Shown here one piece after another: positions 20,685-29,057 of a DNA stretch of 64,000 nt. The position numbers were made by a program, and so were the translations under genes. Below the pieces are notes generated by a model. It was not told the DNA's origin, did no database searches, and saw nothing but the letters and a program-made list of their open reading frames with translations. The DNA is taken from the NCBI RefSeq assembly GCF_002844275.1, contig NZ_NXGX01000004.1, forward strand, positions 1-64,000. The letters run 5' to 3'. Within the stretch, counting starts at the first letter, position 1. Each line of letters starts with the position of its first letter. Origin of the DNA: Thalassospira lohafexi (lineage in GTDB: Bacteria > Pseudomonadota > Alphaproteobacteria > Rhodospirillales > Thalassospiraceae).

Positions 20685-21617
20685 ATGAACGAAGAAATCC
20701 GTTCTGAAGAAGATCAATCGGAATCCAGCGCATACCGGACGTTGGCCCGTGCGAAGGTCCTATCCGAAGCTCTTCCCTATATGCGTCGCTTTAACGGTCA
20801 GACGATTGTTATTAAATACGGCGGTCACGCGATGGGTGACCCCGAACTGGCGCGTTTGTTCGCACAGGATGTGGTGCTTTTAAAGCAGGTCGGTATGAAC
20901 CCGATTGTGGTGCATGGCGGGGGACCGCAGATTGGCCAGATGCTTAAGCAGCTTAATATCCAGTCGGAATTCGTGGACGGCCTTCGGGTGACCGATCAAC
21001 AGACCATCGATGTTGTCGAAATGGTTCTGGCAGGGAAAATCAACAAGGAAATCGTTTCAAACATCAATGCCGCTGGCGGCGTTGCTGTTGGTCTGTGCGG
21101 TAAGGATGCCAATCTTATCACCGCGCGCAAACTGACGCGGACCAAACGTGATCCTGAAAGCAATATCGAAAAAGTGCTCGATCTTGGCTTTGTCGGCGAA
21201 CCGGTCAAAGTGGACCCGCATGTGCTTGATTGCTTTATCAATACCGACATAATTCCGGTTATTTCGCCAATCGGTGTTGGCGAAGACGGGCAGACATACA
21301 ATATCAATGCGGATACCGCCGCTGGTGCGATCGCCAAGGCGGTTGGTGCAAGCCGTTTGTATATGCTGACGGATGTAAAAGGTATACTTGATGGAGACAA
21401 GAACCTTGTTCGGGACGCCACCATTGACCATATCAATGAGATGATCGCGGACGGGACCATTCAAGGCGGCATGATACCCAAAACTGAAACCTGCATGGAT
21501 GCAGTACAGAACGGGGTTGAAGCATCTGTAATTGTTGATGGTCGTGCGCCGCATGCGGTCTTGCTGGAGCTGTTTACAGAACGTGGTGCAGGCACGATGA
21601 TCCGGGCGCGTGAGTAG
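20685..21617 (+). CDS. argB: Acetylglutamate kinase
   Basis: Phosphorylates N-acetyl-L-glutamate, the second step of arginine biosynthesis, in the cytoplasm. 310 residues from the chosen start. The amino-acid kinase motifs are clear: [10 protein letters not shown] near residues 40-50, [13 protein letters not shown], the N-acetylglutamate region, and the C-terminal [15 protein letters not shown] and LTDVKGI segments. ATG 20685 is preferred over the in-frame ATG 15 bp upstream because GGGGAAG sits about 6 bp in front of it. The N-terminal extension (SEALPYM region) is the type often linked to arginine feedback inhibition; that is inference. Confidence 0.95.
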   Translation: MNEEIRSEEDQSESSAYRTLARAKVLSEALPYMRRFNGQTIVIKYGGHAMGDPELARLFAQDVVLLKQVGMNPIVVHGGGPQIGQMLKQLNIQSEFVDGLRVTDQQTIDVVEMVLAGKINKEIVSNINAAGGVAVGLCGKDANLITARKLTRTKRDPESNIEKVLDLGFVGEPVKVDPHVLDCFINTDIIPVISPIGVGEDGQTYNINADTAAGAIAKAVGASRLYMLTDVKGILDGDKNLVRDATIDHINEMIADGTIQGGMIPKTETCMDAVQNGVEASVIVDGRAPHAVLLELFTERGAGTMIRARE

Positions 21618-21763
21618 TCCGGAAGAATTCCACCACTTTAGTATAGTTTTTACTGGGTAAATCTGGCTCTGCGGGATGAATTAGGATAACTTGGTGCGGA
21701 ATTTGATGCGAAATCATCATAACCCATTGAGATTTTTTTATAAAATTACCCGGAGCAACCGTT

Positions 21764-22789
21764 GTGCCGACGACGGAAGAACAGATATCTCGTCATTGGG
21801 GATATGCCGACGCAACCCTGAAAGCCCTGCGTGATCGCGGTCTGCGTCCAACACCCGAACTTTATCATGTGTGGTTCATTTATTTTGCTGCGGAAAACCC
21901 GGAAATATTGCGGGTCATTGATGCAGTAAATGCCAGCGGAGATGATCTCGCCGAAGATACCCTTCTGCAGCTATACTATCGGTATATCTTTGACCGTCAG
22001 GCCGCCGATTTCCTTCAGCGCGGAATGGAAGATTTTTCGCAGGTTGTCGAAAACAGTGACGAATGCCTGACGTCGGCGCGAAACAATATCCGCAGTTATG
22101 GTGAACTGCTGAAAAGTTCGTTGGGGACCCTTCGCGCGCACAAGGACGTCGGGCCGGTTGTGGGCGAGATTGTTGACCAGACCGAAGAAATGAAATCCAC
22201 CATCGACAACCTTCATGTGCGGTTGGACGGATATCTTAACCGCGTTGTTTTGCTTCAGCGCGAACTTGAGCAAACCCGTGAACGGTCTTACACAGATGGC
22301 CTGACCCGCGTTTCGAACCGCATGCATTTCGAAGAACAGCTTTCCCAGCTTGCCAAGGAATACGACAGCAGCGAAGACGCCGAGCCGTTTTGTGTGATGA
22401 TGGTGGATCTTGATCAGTTCAAGTCCATCAATGACCGGTTTGGTCATCGGATCGGCGACGAAATTCTGGTTTTGATCGCATCGATGCTTAAGGCCAACAT
22501 CAAGGGCCGCGATATCGTTGCGCGTTATGGTGGGGATGAATTTGCGATTTTGCTTCCGCAAACCTCGCTTGATGATGCGATGGAAGTTGCCGCCGATATG
22601 AGTAAACGCATCGCCGCACGCGAGATCAAGGCAAAGAATTCCGGGGCCTCATATGGCCACATGACGGTTTCAGTCGGTGCGGCGGAATATGTTGCCCATG
22701 AAGGCGGGGCAAAACTGATTGATCGTGCAGACAGTGCGCTGTACCGCGCAAAAAAGGATGGTCGCAACCGTCACTTTGCTGCCGAGTAA
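21764..22789 (+). CDS. GGDEF diguanylate cyclase with helical N-terminal domain
   Basis: 341 residues. The C-terminal half is a GGDEF domain (from about 170) with an intact signature RYGGDEF (GGDEF at 256-260), the substrate region DLDQFKSINDRFGHRIGDE and a complete C-terminal YRAKKDGRN motif. It should therefore make cyclic di-GMP from two GTP. The position of the product-inhibition site (RxxD before the signature) reads KGRD, so feedback inhibition may be weak. The first 160 residues are helical, with no membrane segment. They resemble an uncharacterised sensory domain (HWGYADATLKALRDRGLRPTPELYHVWF) followed by coiled coil. The start is GTG, with CGGAG 8 bp upstream. A strong terminator follows, so it is probably monocistronic. 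Confidence 0.88.
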   Translation: MPTTEEQISRHWGYADATLKALRDRGLRPTPELYHVWFIYFAAENPEILRVIDAVNASGDDLAEDTLLQLYYRYIFDRQAADFLQRGMEDFSQVVENSDECLTSARNNIRSYGELLKSSLGTLRAHKDVGPVVGEIVDQTEEMKSTIDNLHVRLDGYLNRVVLLQRELEQTRERSYTDGLTRVSNRMHFEEQLSQLAKEYDSSEDAEPFCVMMVDLDQFKSINDRFGHRIGDEILVLIASMLKANIKGRDIVARYGGDEFAILLPQTSLDDAMEVAADMSKRIAAREIKAKNSGASYGHMTVSVGAAEYVAHEGGAKLIDRADSALYRAKKDGRNRHFAAE

Positions 22790-22900
22790 CACATCGTTCT
22801 ACTGTAAATGTGCCCAAAGGGCGTTGTTTTGCGCGTCTTGTGCATGTGTGCCATGAACGGCGCAGGCTTGCATTAAACAGTGCAAAAGCGTATGTAACCA

Positions 22901-22945
22901 GCGCCCGGCAAGGTGATTGACCTTGCCGGGCGCTCCGCACTTTTC
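22901..22945 (+). terminator. Terminator after the diguanylate cyclase gene
   Basis: A perfect 14-bp stem (GCGCCCGGCAAGGT at 22901-22914 with its complement at 22920-22933) with a GATTG loop, followed by a short T-rich stretch (CTTTTCCTT). Confidence 0.75.
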
Positions 22946-22997
22946 CTTCAATAAGGGACATTGTGGAATATTTCCCGAACCTGAGATTGATCGCAGA

Positions 22998-24254
22998 ATG
23001 TCGAGCATCAAAGAGCCACGCGTCGTTACATTTGGATGTCGTTTGAACACCTATGAATCCGAGGTGATGCGCGACCATGCCAAAAATGCGGGACTTGATG
23101 ATGCGATCATTATCAATACATGTGCGGTCACGACCGAGGCGGAACGTCAGGCGCGGCAAAGCATCCGCCGCCTGCGTCGTGAAAACCCGGACGCCAAGAT
23201 TTTCGTGACCGGCTGTGCGGTTCAGGTCAATCCGGACAAATTCGCCAAGATGGGCGAGATCGACCGTATTTTTGGCAACGATGCCAAGATGAAGGCCGAA
23301 ACATTCCTGATGCCCGACCATGAACGTGTTGTTGTTAACGACATCATGTCGGTCGAGGAAACCGCAAGTCACCTTGTTTCCGGGTTTGAAGGTCGTGCAC
23401 GCGCCTTTGTGCAGGTCCAAAACGGTTGTGATCATCGTTGTACGTTTTGCATCATCCCGTTTGGCCGTGGGAATTCCCGCAGTGTGCCGATGGGCGAGAT
23501 CGTTAGTCAGGTGCGCGAACTTGTGGCCAACGGATATGGCGAAGTTGTTCTGACCGGTGTTGATATCACGTCCTATGGTCATGACTTACCGGGCAAGCCG
23601 ACCTTGGGGCAGATGTCACGTCGGTTGCTGGCACAGGTGCCTGAATTGCCGCGTCTGCGCATTTCATCGATTGACCCGGTTGAAGTTGATGAGGATTTAT
23701 TCCGTTTGATCGAAACCGAACCGCGTCTGATGCCCCATATGCATATCAGTTTGCAGGCGGGTGATGACATGGTTCTCAAACGCATGAAACGTCGTCATTT
23801 GCGCCAAGACGTAGTCGATTTTTGCCAAAAAGTCCGTGATCTGCGATCTGATGTAACGTTTGGTGCTGATATCATTGCCGGTTTCCCGACCGAAACTGAC
23901 GAGATGGCCGAAAATACCCTGCGTCTTGTCGACGAATGCGGCCTGATTTACCTGCATGTCTTCCCGTATTCATCTAGGCCCGGCACACCGGCGGCAAAAA
24001 TGCCCCAGGTGCGAAAAGACATTCGTAAGGATCGTGCGGCCGCTTTGCGTGCCGCAGGGGATATTCAACTCAACACATTTTTGAAGTCACGCATCGGCAT
24101 GATCGAGAATGTCTTGGTTGAAAAGGAAAATACCGGCCATACGGAGCATTTTGCTCCCGTTATGCTTGATCGCGTGATAGAAGCGGGCACGATAGCCAAG
24201 GCCAAAGTCACTGGCCTTGAAGATGGAAAACTGATAGCGGAGCTTACGGGATGA
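22998..24254 (+). CDS. mtaB: tRNA (N(6)-L-threonylcarbamoyladenosine(37)-C(2))-methylthiotransferase MtaB
   Basis: A 418-residue radical-SAM methylthiotransferase that converts t6A37 to ms2t6A in tRNAs reading ANN codons. The N-terminal MTTase domain has the cluster cysteines (TFGCRLNTYESEVM, IINTCAVT, VTGCAVQ). The radical-SAM motif CDHRCTFC follows near residue 150, and the C-terminus is TRAM-like. The pattern GCRLN, rather than GCQMN, points to MtaB instead of MiaB or RimO. ATG 22998 is chosen because the frame upstream runs through the preceding terminator stem. The stop overlaps the ftsY start (ATGA), so the two genes are translationally coupled. Confidence 0.92.
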   Translation: MSSIKEPRVVTFGCRLNTYESEVMRDHAKNAGLDDAIIINTCAVTTEAERQARQSIRRLRRENPDAKIFVTGCAVQVNPDKFAKMGEIDRIFGNDAKMKAETFLMPDHERVVVNDIMSVEETASHLVSGFEGRARAFVQVQNGCDHRCTFCIIPFGRGNSRSVPMGEIVSQVRELVANGYGEVVLTGVDITSYGHDLPGKPTLGQMSRRLLAQVPELPRLRISSIDPVEVDEDLFRLIETEPRLMPHMHISLQAGDDMVLKRMKRRHLRQDVVDFCQKVRDLRSDVTFGADIIAGFPTETDEMAENTLRLVDECGLIYLHVFPYSSRPGTPAAKMPQVRKDIRKDRAAALRAAGDIQLNTFLKSRIGMIENVLVEKENTGHTEHFAPVMLDRVIEAGTIAKAKVTGLEDGKLIAELTG

Positions 24255-25186
24255 GTGAAGAGGGGAAGACAAGCTGGTTTGCCCGGTTAAAAAACGGGCT
24301 GAAACGCTCCTCCTCAAAGCTGACCACCGGGATTGCCGACATCTTCACCAAGCGCCGTCTTGATGATGATGCGCTTGAAGAATTTGAAGATCTTCTGATT
24401 ACATCGGATCTTGGGGTTACAACCGCTGCCAAGCTGAGCGCGGAACTGGCCAAAACCCGGTTCGACAAAGAAGTCGATTCTGCGGAAATTCAGCAATTCA
24501 TTGCCGACGAAGTTGCCAAAATCCTGGAGCCTGTGGCCAAGCCACTGGTGATTGATCCGACAAAGAAACCCCATGTGATTTTGGTGGTTGGTGTTAATGG
24601 ATCGGGCAAAACCACAACAATCGGCAAGCTTGCAAAAACATATAAGGATCAGGGCCTCAAGGTCATGATGGCGGCGGGCGACACATTCCGTGCAGCCGCG
24701 GTCGAGCAACTTAAAGTCTGGGGCGAGCGCACCGATTGCCCGGTAATTGCGCGTGATACCGGGGCGGATGCCGCCGGTCTTGCCTTTGACGCGATTGATC
24801 AGGCCAAGCGCGATGGCTATGACGTGCTGTTGGTTGATACTGCTGGTCGCCTGCAAAATAAGGCGCATCTGATGGACGAACTTAAAAAGATTGTCCGGGT
24901 GATCACCAAGCGCGATGAGACGGCGCCGCATGATACGCTTCTGGTTCTTGATGCGACCACCGGCCAAAACGCCCACTCACAGGTCGAAACATTTTCCCAG
25001 GCAACAAATGTTAGCGGGCTAATTGTCACCAAGCTTGATGGCACAGCCAAAGGGGGCGTTGTTGTCGCGCTGGCCGAAAAATTCGGCAAGCCGGTGCATG
25101 CCATCGGTGTTGGCGAGGCAGCTGAAGATTTGCGGCCGTTCGAGGCAAGGTCCTTTGCGCGCAGTTTGGCTGGGCTTGAAGACTAG
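24251..25186 (+). CDS. ftsY: Signal recognition particle receptor FtsY
   Basis: A 311-residue SRP GTPase that docks ribosome-SRP complexes at the inner membrane. The N domain (RRLDDDALEEFEDLLITSDLG) is followed by the G domain with GVNGSGKTTTIGKLA, DTFRAAAVEQL, VDTAGRL and TKLDGTAKGG. The long acidic A domain of E. coli is missing and only a short basic helix precedes the NG core, as is usual in alphaproteobacteria. It overlaps mtaB by 4 bp and ends at a strong bidirectional terminator. Confidence 0.97.
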   Translation: MSEEGKTSWFARLKNGLKRSSSKLTTGIADIFTKRRLDDDALEEFEDLLITSDLGVTTAAKLSAELAKTRFDKEVDSAEIQQFIADEVAKILEPVAKPLVIDPTKKPHVILVVGVNGSGKTTTIGKLAKTYKDQGLKVMMAAGDTFRAAAVEQLKVWGERTDCPVIARDTGADAAGLAFDAIDQAKRDGYDVLLVDTAGRLQNKAHLMDELKKIVRVITKRDETAPHDTLLVLDATTGQNAHSQVETFSQATNVSGLIVTKLDGTAKGGVVVALAEKFGKPVHAIGVGEAAEDLRPFEARSFARSLAGLED

Positions 25187-25227
25187 ATTAGATTTGCGGT
25201 TGCATTTTAACTGCGGACAGAGAATTT

Positions 25228-25258
25228 AAAAAGGCAGCCTGTTGAGGCTGCCTTTTTT
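25228..25258. terminator. Bidirectional terminator between ftsY and the lipid-kinase-like gene
   Basis: Stem GGCAGCCT/AGGCTGCC (25233-25240, 25245-25252) with a GTTG loop, an A-run on its left and six T on its right. It therefore serves both converging genes. Confidence 0.9.
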
Positions 25259-25259
25259 A

Positions 25260-26642
25260 TTATGCCTTTAGTTCCGCAAAGCTTTTGCTGATACGGCTGA
25301 TTTCACTTTTAAGCGCGTCCATAGGGTGTTGCGCATCAGCAGGCAATTGCGTCATGTCAATCTGCTCTGTTTGCGTTGACAGGGCATCTGAGCGGGTTTT
25401 AAGGCCATGTGCCAGTCGTTGGTCGGCGTTTTCAAGCAACCAGCCCATAACATGGTCGCGCAGTTCTTCGAGACTGTGCAAATCCGGATCGGGTGACGAT
25501 GTCGGAAGGCCATATTTGTGTAGGGCTAGTTCAAGCTGACGGGAAATAGCGCGGAGATCGCGTGCGCCATCGTTGCAGACCGCCCGTAATGTACCGCTTT
25601 TGGCCACCGGGAAAATTGCTTCCAACCGGATCGCAAAATCGAGGGTATCTACCATGATGTCGTTGATCAGGGCCCGCTGCGTAAGGTCTGCGTGTGGGCT
25701 TTCTTCCTGTGGGGCACCGTCTGTATCGAGATCAAAAAAGGTGTTTGGCGCAAATACGGGAAGTACGCGGCGATGGATGGTGAAATGTGCGGGAAGTTTA
25801 CTGATGATTTCACCGTCGGCAAGGATCGGTGCGCCATCCTGCCCGGTGATGGTGATCTCGTCACATTCCATGGTCAGGGCATAGGTGCTATCATCGACCG
25901 AGCCAAACAGAAGTTCGGCGGCAATGTCCATGCCGCTTAGTGTATCGACGCTATCGCGGATGGCAAACATGTGAAGGTAGCCGTCATCGGGGCGTTTGGC
26001 TTCGCTTGGGCGCAGCCCGCCACCAAAATAACGACCATTGGTTACGGTCAACTGCCGAAGTGTCAGCGACTGTGGTGCGTTATCGCCACATGTCACTGAC
26101 AGATCCATCGGTGTCATTTCCTGCCAGCTTTGCCAGTTTGCCACTGCATAGCTGACAGCGCCAAAGGCACGTTTTAAATCCGGATTGATCCGGTGCCGGG
26201 CATCTGCGGGCACGCCGATGCTCGCCGCATTTACAAAAGTCTGATCATTGACCTGACCAACATCAATCATTGCGATCCGGCCATGAATTGCCGAACGCGC
26301 GGCGGTCAAGGGATCATCAAGCAATGTCAGTGTGCGGGCAAAATCATTGGCCGTGCCAAGGGGCAGGGGGATCAACACCACCTTGTGTTCAATCACGGTA
26401 TCAAGAATGGCATTCATTGTGCCATCTCCGCCGCCAACGACAACGATATCGCCCGGTTCGGTGTCGTTGATGATGCAATCACGAATCTTGGATGGATCCT
26501 CACACAGGGTCAGGTTCGTCTGATACCCGGCATCTTCAAACACATCACGTAAGGCTTGGGCACCATTCTGGCGCCAGTCGTCGGGAAGCTTTGATTTGGT
26601 CAGCAACAGACTGACTTTGCCCGTTAGATCAGAGTTTTTCAC
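25260..26642 (-). CDS. Diacylglycerol/sphingosine kinase family protein with C-terminal helical extension
   Basis: The first 300 residues form a lipid-kinase (DAGK catalytic) domain. The nucleotide motif GDIVVVGGGDGTMNAI lies near residue 65, PLGTANDFARTL follows, and a YegS/DgkB-like beta-sandwich ends with DGE. It probably phosphorylates a lipid or related alcohol; the substrate is unknown. About 150 further residues (from TQRALINDIMVDTL) are predicted helical and are not part of the usual 300-residue family. No signal peptide or membrane segment is seen. GTG at 26642 is preferred because AAGGGG precedes it; an ATG 30 bp upstream lacks a ribosome site. Confidence 0.8.
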   Translation of the reverse strand: MKNSDLTGKVSLLLTKSKLPDDWRQNGAQALRDVFEDAGYQTNLTLCEDPSKIRDCIINDTEPGDIVVVGGGDGTMNAILDTVIEHKVVLIPLPLGTANDFARTLTLLDDPLTAARSAIHGRIAMIDVGQVNDQTFVNAASIGVPADARHRINPDLKRAFGAVSYAVANWQSWQEMTPMDLSVTCGDNAPQSLTLRQLTVTNGRYFGGGLRPSEAKRPDDGYLHMFAIRDSVDTLSGMDIAAELLFGSVDDSTYALTMECDEITITGQDGAPILADGEIISKLPAHFTIHRRVLPVFAPNTFFDLDTDGAPQEESPHADLTQRALINDIMVDTLDFAIRLEAIFPVAKSGTLRAVCNDGARDLRAISRQLELALHKYGLPTSSPDPDLHSLEELRDHVMGWLLENADQRLAHGLKTRSDALSTQTEQIDMTQLPADAQHPMDALKSEISRISKSFAELKA

Positions 26643-26662
26643 CGGGATCCCCTTTGATAAGG

Positions 26663-26702
26663 AAAAATGCATTGTGACCGGTGCCTGTGTCAGACACCGG
26701 TC
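26663..26702 (-). terminator. Terminator of dps
   Basis: Read leftward, an inverted repeat GACCGGTG/CACCGGTC (26702-26676, with an inner GTGTC/GACAC) is followed about 8 bp later by five T. It sits 16 bp after the dps stop codon. Confidence 0.6.
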
Positions 26703-26717
26703 ATCATTATGGCAAGA

Positions 26718-27221
26718 TCAGGAAATTGTTGCACGCAACATCCATGCGGACTCTTCATGCACGCCGATGCGTTCGGTCAGAAGGTCGGCGGTTTTTACGT
26801 CCTCGACTTCTTCTGCTGCGGCAACACCGTCACGGATCAGTCGGGCCATTTTTTCATGATCCTCGACCAGTTCCTTGACCATTTCGTTGGCCGGAAGGAG
26901 CTTTTCCTGATCGGTGATGACGGAATGTTCAATCATTTCCGTAATCCCGGTCGGTGCTGCGAAACCGATTGCACGGATGCGTTCTGCCATATCGTCGTTT
27001 GCGACATGCAGATCCTCATAGTGTTCTTCGGTCATTTTATGCAGCGAATAAAAGGTCGGTCCAACAACGTTCCAGTGAACGCCGCGGGTTTTGGCATAAA
27101 GCACGTGCGACGAACCAACGATCCGGGTGAGCATTTTGGCAAGTTTCTGACGATCCTTGCGATCGACACCGGCATCGACGGGAAATTCCTTCGCAACGGT
27201 TTTCATACTGCTATGTGCCAT
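26718..27221 (-). CDS. dps: DNA starvation/stationary-phase protection protein Dps
   Basis: A 167-residue ferritin-like protein that forms a 12-subunit shell, oxidises and stores iron with hydrogen peroxide and shields DNA. Ferroxidase residues are visible at the expected spacing: H49 in TRGVHWNVVGP, H61, D76 and E80 in ANDDMAERI, matching H51/H63/D78/E82 of E. coli Dps. GGAG precedes the ATG by about 8 bp. An EcfG-type promoter sequence (GGAAC, 17 bp, CGTT) lies about 90 bp upstream, which fits dps as a classic general-stress gene in alphaproteobacteria. Confidence 0.95.
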   Translation of the reverse strand: MAHSSMKTVAKEFPVDAGVDRKDRQKLAKMLTRIVGSSHVLYAKTRGVHWNVVGPTFYSLHKMTEEHYEDLHVANDDMAERIRAIGFAAPTGITEMIEHSVITDQEKLLPANEMVKELVEDHEKMARLIRDGVAAAEEVEDVKTADLLTERIGVHEESAWMLRATIS

Positions 27222-27307
27222 CTCAAAACTCCTTTGGTTTCTTGAGCGTCTTTATGCGACAGCGACAGGCGCAAGACGTACGCCGTATCGCGGGTAGTTG
27301 CTTTAAA

Positions 27308-27333
27308 AACGTAAAGGGGGAGGCAAAAGTTCC
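27308..27333 (-). promoter_or_regulatory. EcfG-type promoter of dps
   Basis: On the minus strand GGAAC (27333-27329) and CGTT (27311-27308) are separated by 17 bp. The published alphaproteobacterial general-stress consensus is GGAAC-N16/17-CGTT. The predicted leader to dps is about 80 nt. Confidence 0.75.
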
Positions 27334-27355
27334 ATGAATTAAAATCAACATAATT

Positions 27356-27380
27356 GGAACATTCTTTTGACCCATCCGTT
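27356..27380 (+). promoter_or_regulatory. EcfG-type promoter of the acidic secreted protein
   Basis: GGAAC (27356-27360), 16 bp and CGTT (27377-27380), a perfect match to the EcfG consensus. It points away from the dps promoter, with only 22 bp between the two -35 boxes. The predicted leader is about 50 nt. Confidence 0.75.
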
Positions 27381-27438
27381 GATCATTGTAAGCAGCGTGC
27401 AAGTAATTGCGCTGTATTTCACGAATAAGGAGGTTGTG

Positions 27439-27903
27439 ATGTTTAGTAAAACTGCACTTATGGTTGGTACGATAATGTCTGTTGCTGTTGCCGGTCCTGT
27501 ATATGCCGGATCGACTGCGACGACCGACCAGGCAGATACGATGGCAACCGACGACGCAATGAAATCGGACGCCAACAAAATGGGTGACAAGGTCGCGAAC
27601 GAGTATGAAGACGCGAAGGACTTCACCTATGAAGAGAAAGATGAGTTTCTGGCTTGGGTCGAAGAGAAAAGTGACCAGTTGGGCGACCAGTATGACGAGG
27701 TATCAGCGAGTGTGAAACAGGACAGCGAAGAAGCTGTCGATGAACTTGCTGAAGCATGGAATGGTGCAAGCGCCGAGCTTGGTGAGGCGTTCGAAGACGC
27801 GAAGGAAGCGTCCGCCGAAAGCTGGGAAGAGGTAAAGAAAAATACCATGACCGCGCTTGAAGATGCTCAGAATGCTCTCTCGGACGATCAAACCGTCGAG
27901 TAA
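27439..27903 (+). CDS. Secreted acidic helical protein, probably stress-induced
   Basis: 154 residues. A typical signal peptide (residues 1-23, ending PVYA) is followed by a very acidic, Ala/Glu/Asp/Lys-rich helical chain (KVANEYEDAKDFTYEEKDEF, then repeated AxExFEDAKEAS-type heptads). It should be a soluble, extended, coiled-coil-like periplasmic protein, similar in composition to LEA-like or YtxH/apolipoprotein-like stress proteins. No specific family was recognised. The start is set by a perfect AAGGAGG 6 bp before ATG 27439. It lies divergent from dps with its own EcfG-type promoter and is followed by a strong terminator. A role in envelope stress is inference. Confidence 0.75.
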   Translation: MFSKTALMVGTIMSVAVAGPVYAGSTATTDQADTMATDDAMKSDANKMGDKVANEYEDAKDFTYEEKDEFLAWVEEKSDQLGDQYDEVSASVKQDSEEAVDELAEAWNGASAELGEAFEDAKEASAESWEEVKKNTMTALEDAQNALSDDQTVE

Positions 27904-27946
27904 GACATCACAACTTGAACTCGGTGACGTGACGTTCCGGGAGTTG

Positions 27947-27978
27947 CAGCCCGCCCATTTCGGGCGGGCTGTTTCTTT
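27947..27978 (+). terminator. Terminator after the acidic secreted protein gene
   Basis: A perfect 10-bp GC-rich stem (CAGCCCGCCC at 27947-27956 with GGGCGGGCTG at 27962-27971), loop ATTTC, then TTTCTTT. Confidence 0.88.
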
Positions 27979-28017
27979 GTGCGGGCATTCGTTAGGTCGA
28001 TGCAAAGGGCGGTCTGA

Positions 28018-28602
28018 ATGGCAAAAAATGAAAAACAACACTCACCATCGTCGATGCGGCAAAAACTGAAAATCTGGCAGGACCGTCTTGCTACGCTGGC
28101 GGCGGGCCGAAAGGGGCTTTGGGGGATTGCGCTGGCGTCCTTCATGGAAACCACAATCATCCCTATCCCCATTGAAATTGTGATCGCGCCGGTTATGGCA
28201 GCGTCGCGTGCACGCGGTTTTATTGTCGCGACCGTGACACTTGCTGGCAGTGTCGCAGGTGCGTTGGCGTTGTATCTTTTGGCCTATCTGCTGTTTGACG
28301 ATCTGGCCCAGCCGCTAATTGATATGGCGGGCGGTCAGGCGCAGTTTGACGATTTGCAGACCAAATTTGAAACGGGTGGGTTCTGGGTGGTGTTTGCCAT
28401 CAGTGTCACGCCAGTCCCCATGCAAATTGCCGCATTGGCTGCCGGGGCAGCATCCTATCCGATTTGGCTGTTTGTCATTGCAATTTCGGCTTCGCGTGCA
28501 TTGCGATATTACGGATTATGGTTGCTGGTTTTAGGTTTCGGGGCCGGAATCGCCCGCATATTCGAGGGGCGAAAGCCCAAAGTCAGTCGAAATTCTGGTT
28601 GA
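28018..28602 (+). CDS. VTT-domain (DedA/YqaA-like) inner-membrane protein
   Basis: A 194-residue membrane protein of the SNARE-associated/VTT superfamily. Residues about 35-185 hold the hydrophobic helices and the re-entrant signature (ASFMETTIIPIPIEIVIAPVMA, then FAISVTPVPMQIAALAAGAA). DedA-type proteins act in lipid carrier flipping and membrane homeostasis; the substrate of the short YqaA-like branch is not settled. The N-terminal 30 residues are basic and cytoplasmic. It sits in the stress island between two strong terminators, so it is transcribed alone, and no EcfG-type promoter was found for it. Confidence 0.8.
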   Translation: MAKNEKQHSPSSMRQKLKIWQDRLATLAAGRKGLWGIALASFMETTIIPIPIEIVIAPVMAASRARGFIVATVTLAGSVAGALALYLLAYLLFDDLAQPLIDMAGGQAQFDDLQTKFETGGFWVVFAISVTPVPMQIAALAAGAASYPIWLFVIAISASRALRYYGLWLLVLGFGAGIARIFEGRKPKVSRNSG

Positions 28603-28620
28603 TACAGTACGAAAAAGACA

Positions 28621-28650
28621 AATGGCCCGGTAAATTACCGGGCCATTTTG
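28621..28650. terminator. Bidirectional terminator
   Basis: Perfect stem AATGGCCCGGT/ACCGGGCCATT (28621-28631, 28637-28647) with loop AAATT and T-rich flanks on both strands, between the converging VTT and ribbon-helix-helix genes. Confidence 0.85.
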
Positions 28651-28667
28651 ATGATAAAACAGAAAAT

Positions 28668-28877
28668 TTATTCTGATTCGACGCGGAAATCAGTTGTGGC
28701 TTTGCCATCTGTTTCCGGTTCAGCGAGCTTTTCGTTGATCAAGCCGCGGCGGATAAGTTCGCGAATAGCGGCTGCACGTGTCGGCATACGATGCTCAAAA
28801 CGCCAATCATCAATGACCTTTAGTTCATCGTCATCCAGCATAATCTGGAGTTTTTCTGTTCTTTTCGGGGATGCCAC
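28668..28877 (-). CDS. Small ribbon-helix-helix (CopG/Arc-type) protein
   Basis: 69 residues. A short N-terminal strand (RTEKLQIMLDDDEL) is followed by two helices (KVIDDWRFEHRMPT, RAAAIRELIRRGLINE), the ribbon-helix-helix layout of small DNA-binding repressors and antitoxin-like proteins. No toxin gene is adjacent, so it is more likely a stand-alone regulator. The start is GTG with AGGAAA 6 bp upstream. An EcfG-like promoter lies about 80 bp upstream. Targets are unknown. Confidence 0.7.
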   Translation of the reverse strand: MASPKRTEKLQIMLDDDELKVIDDWRFEHRMPTRAAAIRELIRRGLINEKLAEPETDGKATTDFRVESE

Positions 28878-28956
28878 GTGGATTTCCTGTCGTTTACAGC
28901 GGGACTAACATCCGCCTGAAGCCGTTGATTATCAAGGCACTTCAAAATTTTGGAGT

Positions 28957-28981
28957 AACTTACGTTACCGCTGTTTGTTCC
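28957..28981 (-). promoter_or_regulatory. Possible EcfG-type promoter of the ribbon-helix-helix gene
   Basis: On the minus strand GGAAC (28981-28977) is followed after 16 bp by AGTT. Only the least conserved C of CGTT is missing. The spacing equals that of the perfect site at 27356. Confidence 0.45.
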
Positions 28982-29057
28982 ATAAGACAACCATCTTGCT
29001 TAGTTGGCGTAAGTCCATTCAGTTAAGTAAGTAATGTAAAGTAATTATTTATAGTAA

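Noticed and set aside
27935..27945. Further EcfG site on the minus strand (GGAAC at 27939-27935)
   Set aside because: The nearest downstream GTT is 19 bp away, outside the 16-17 bp spacing, and it points into the acidic-protein gene.
28668..28877. Toxin-antitoxin module around the ribbon-helix-helix protein
   Set aside because: No toxin-sized ORF is adjacent in either direction, and the gene is bounded by a terminator and a long non-coding region.
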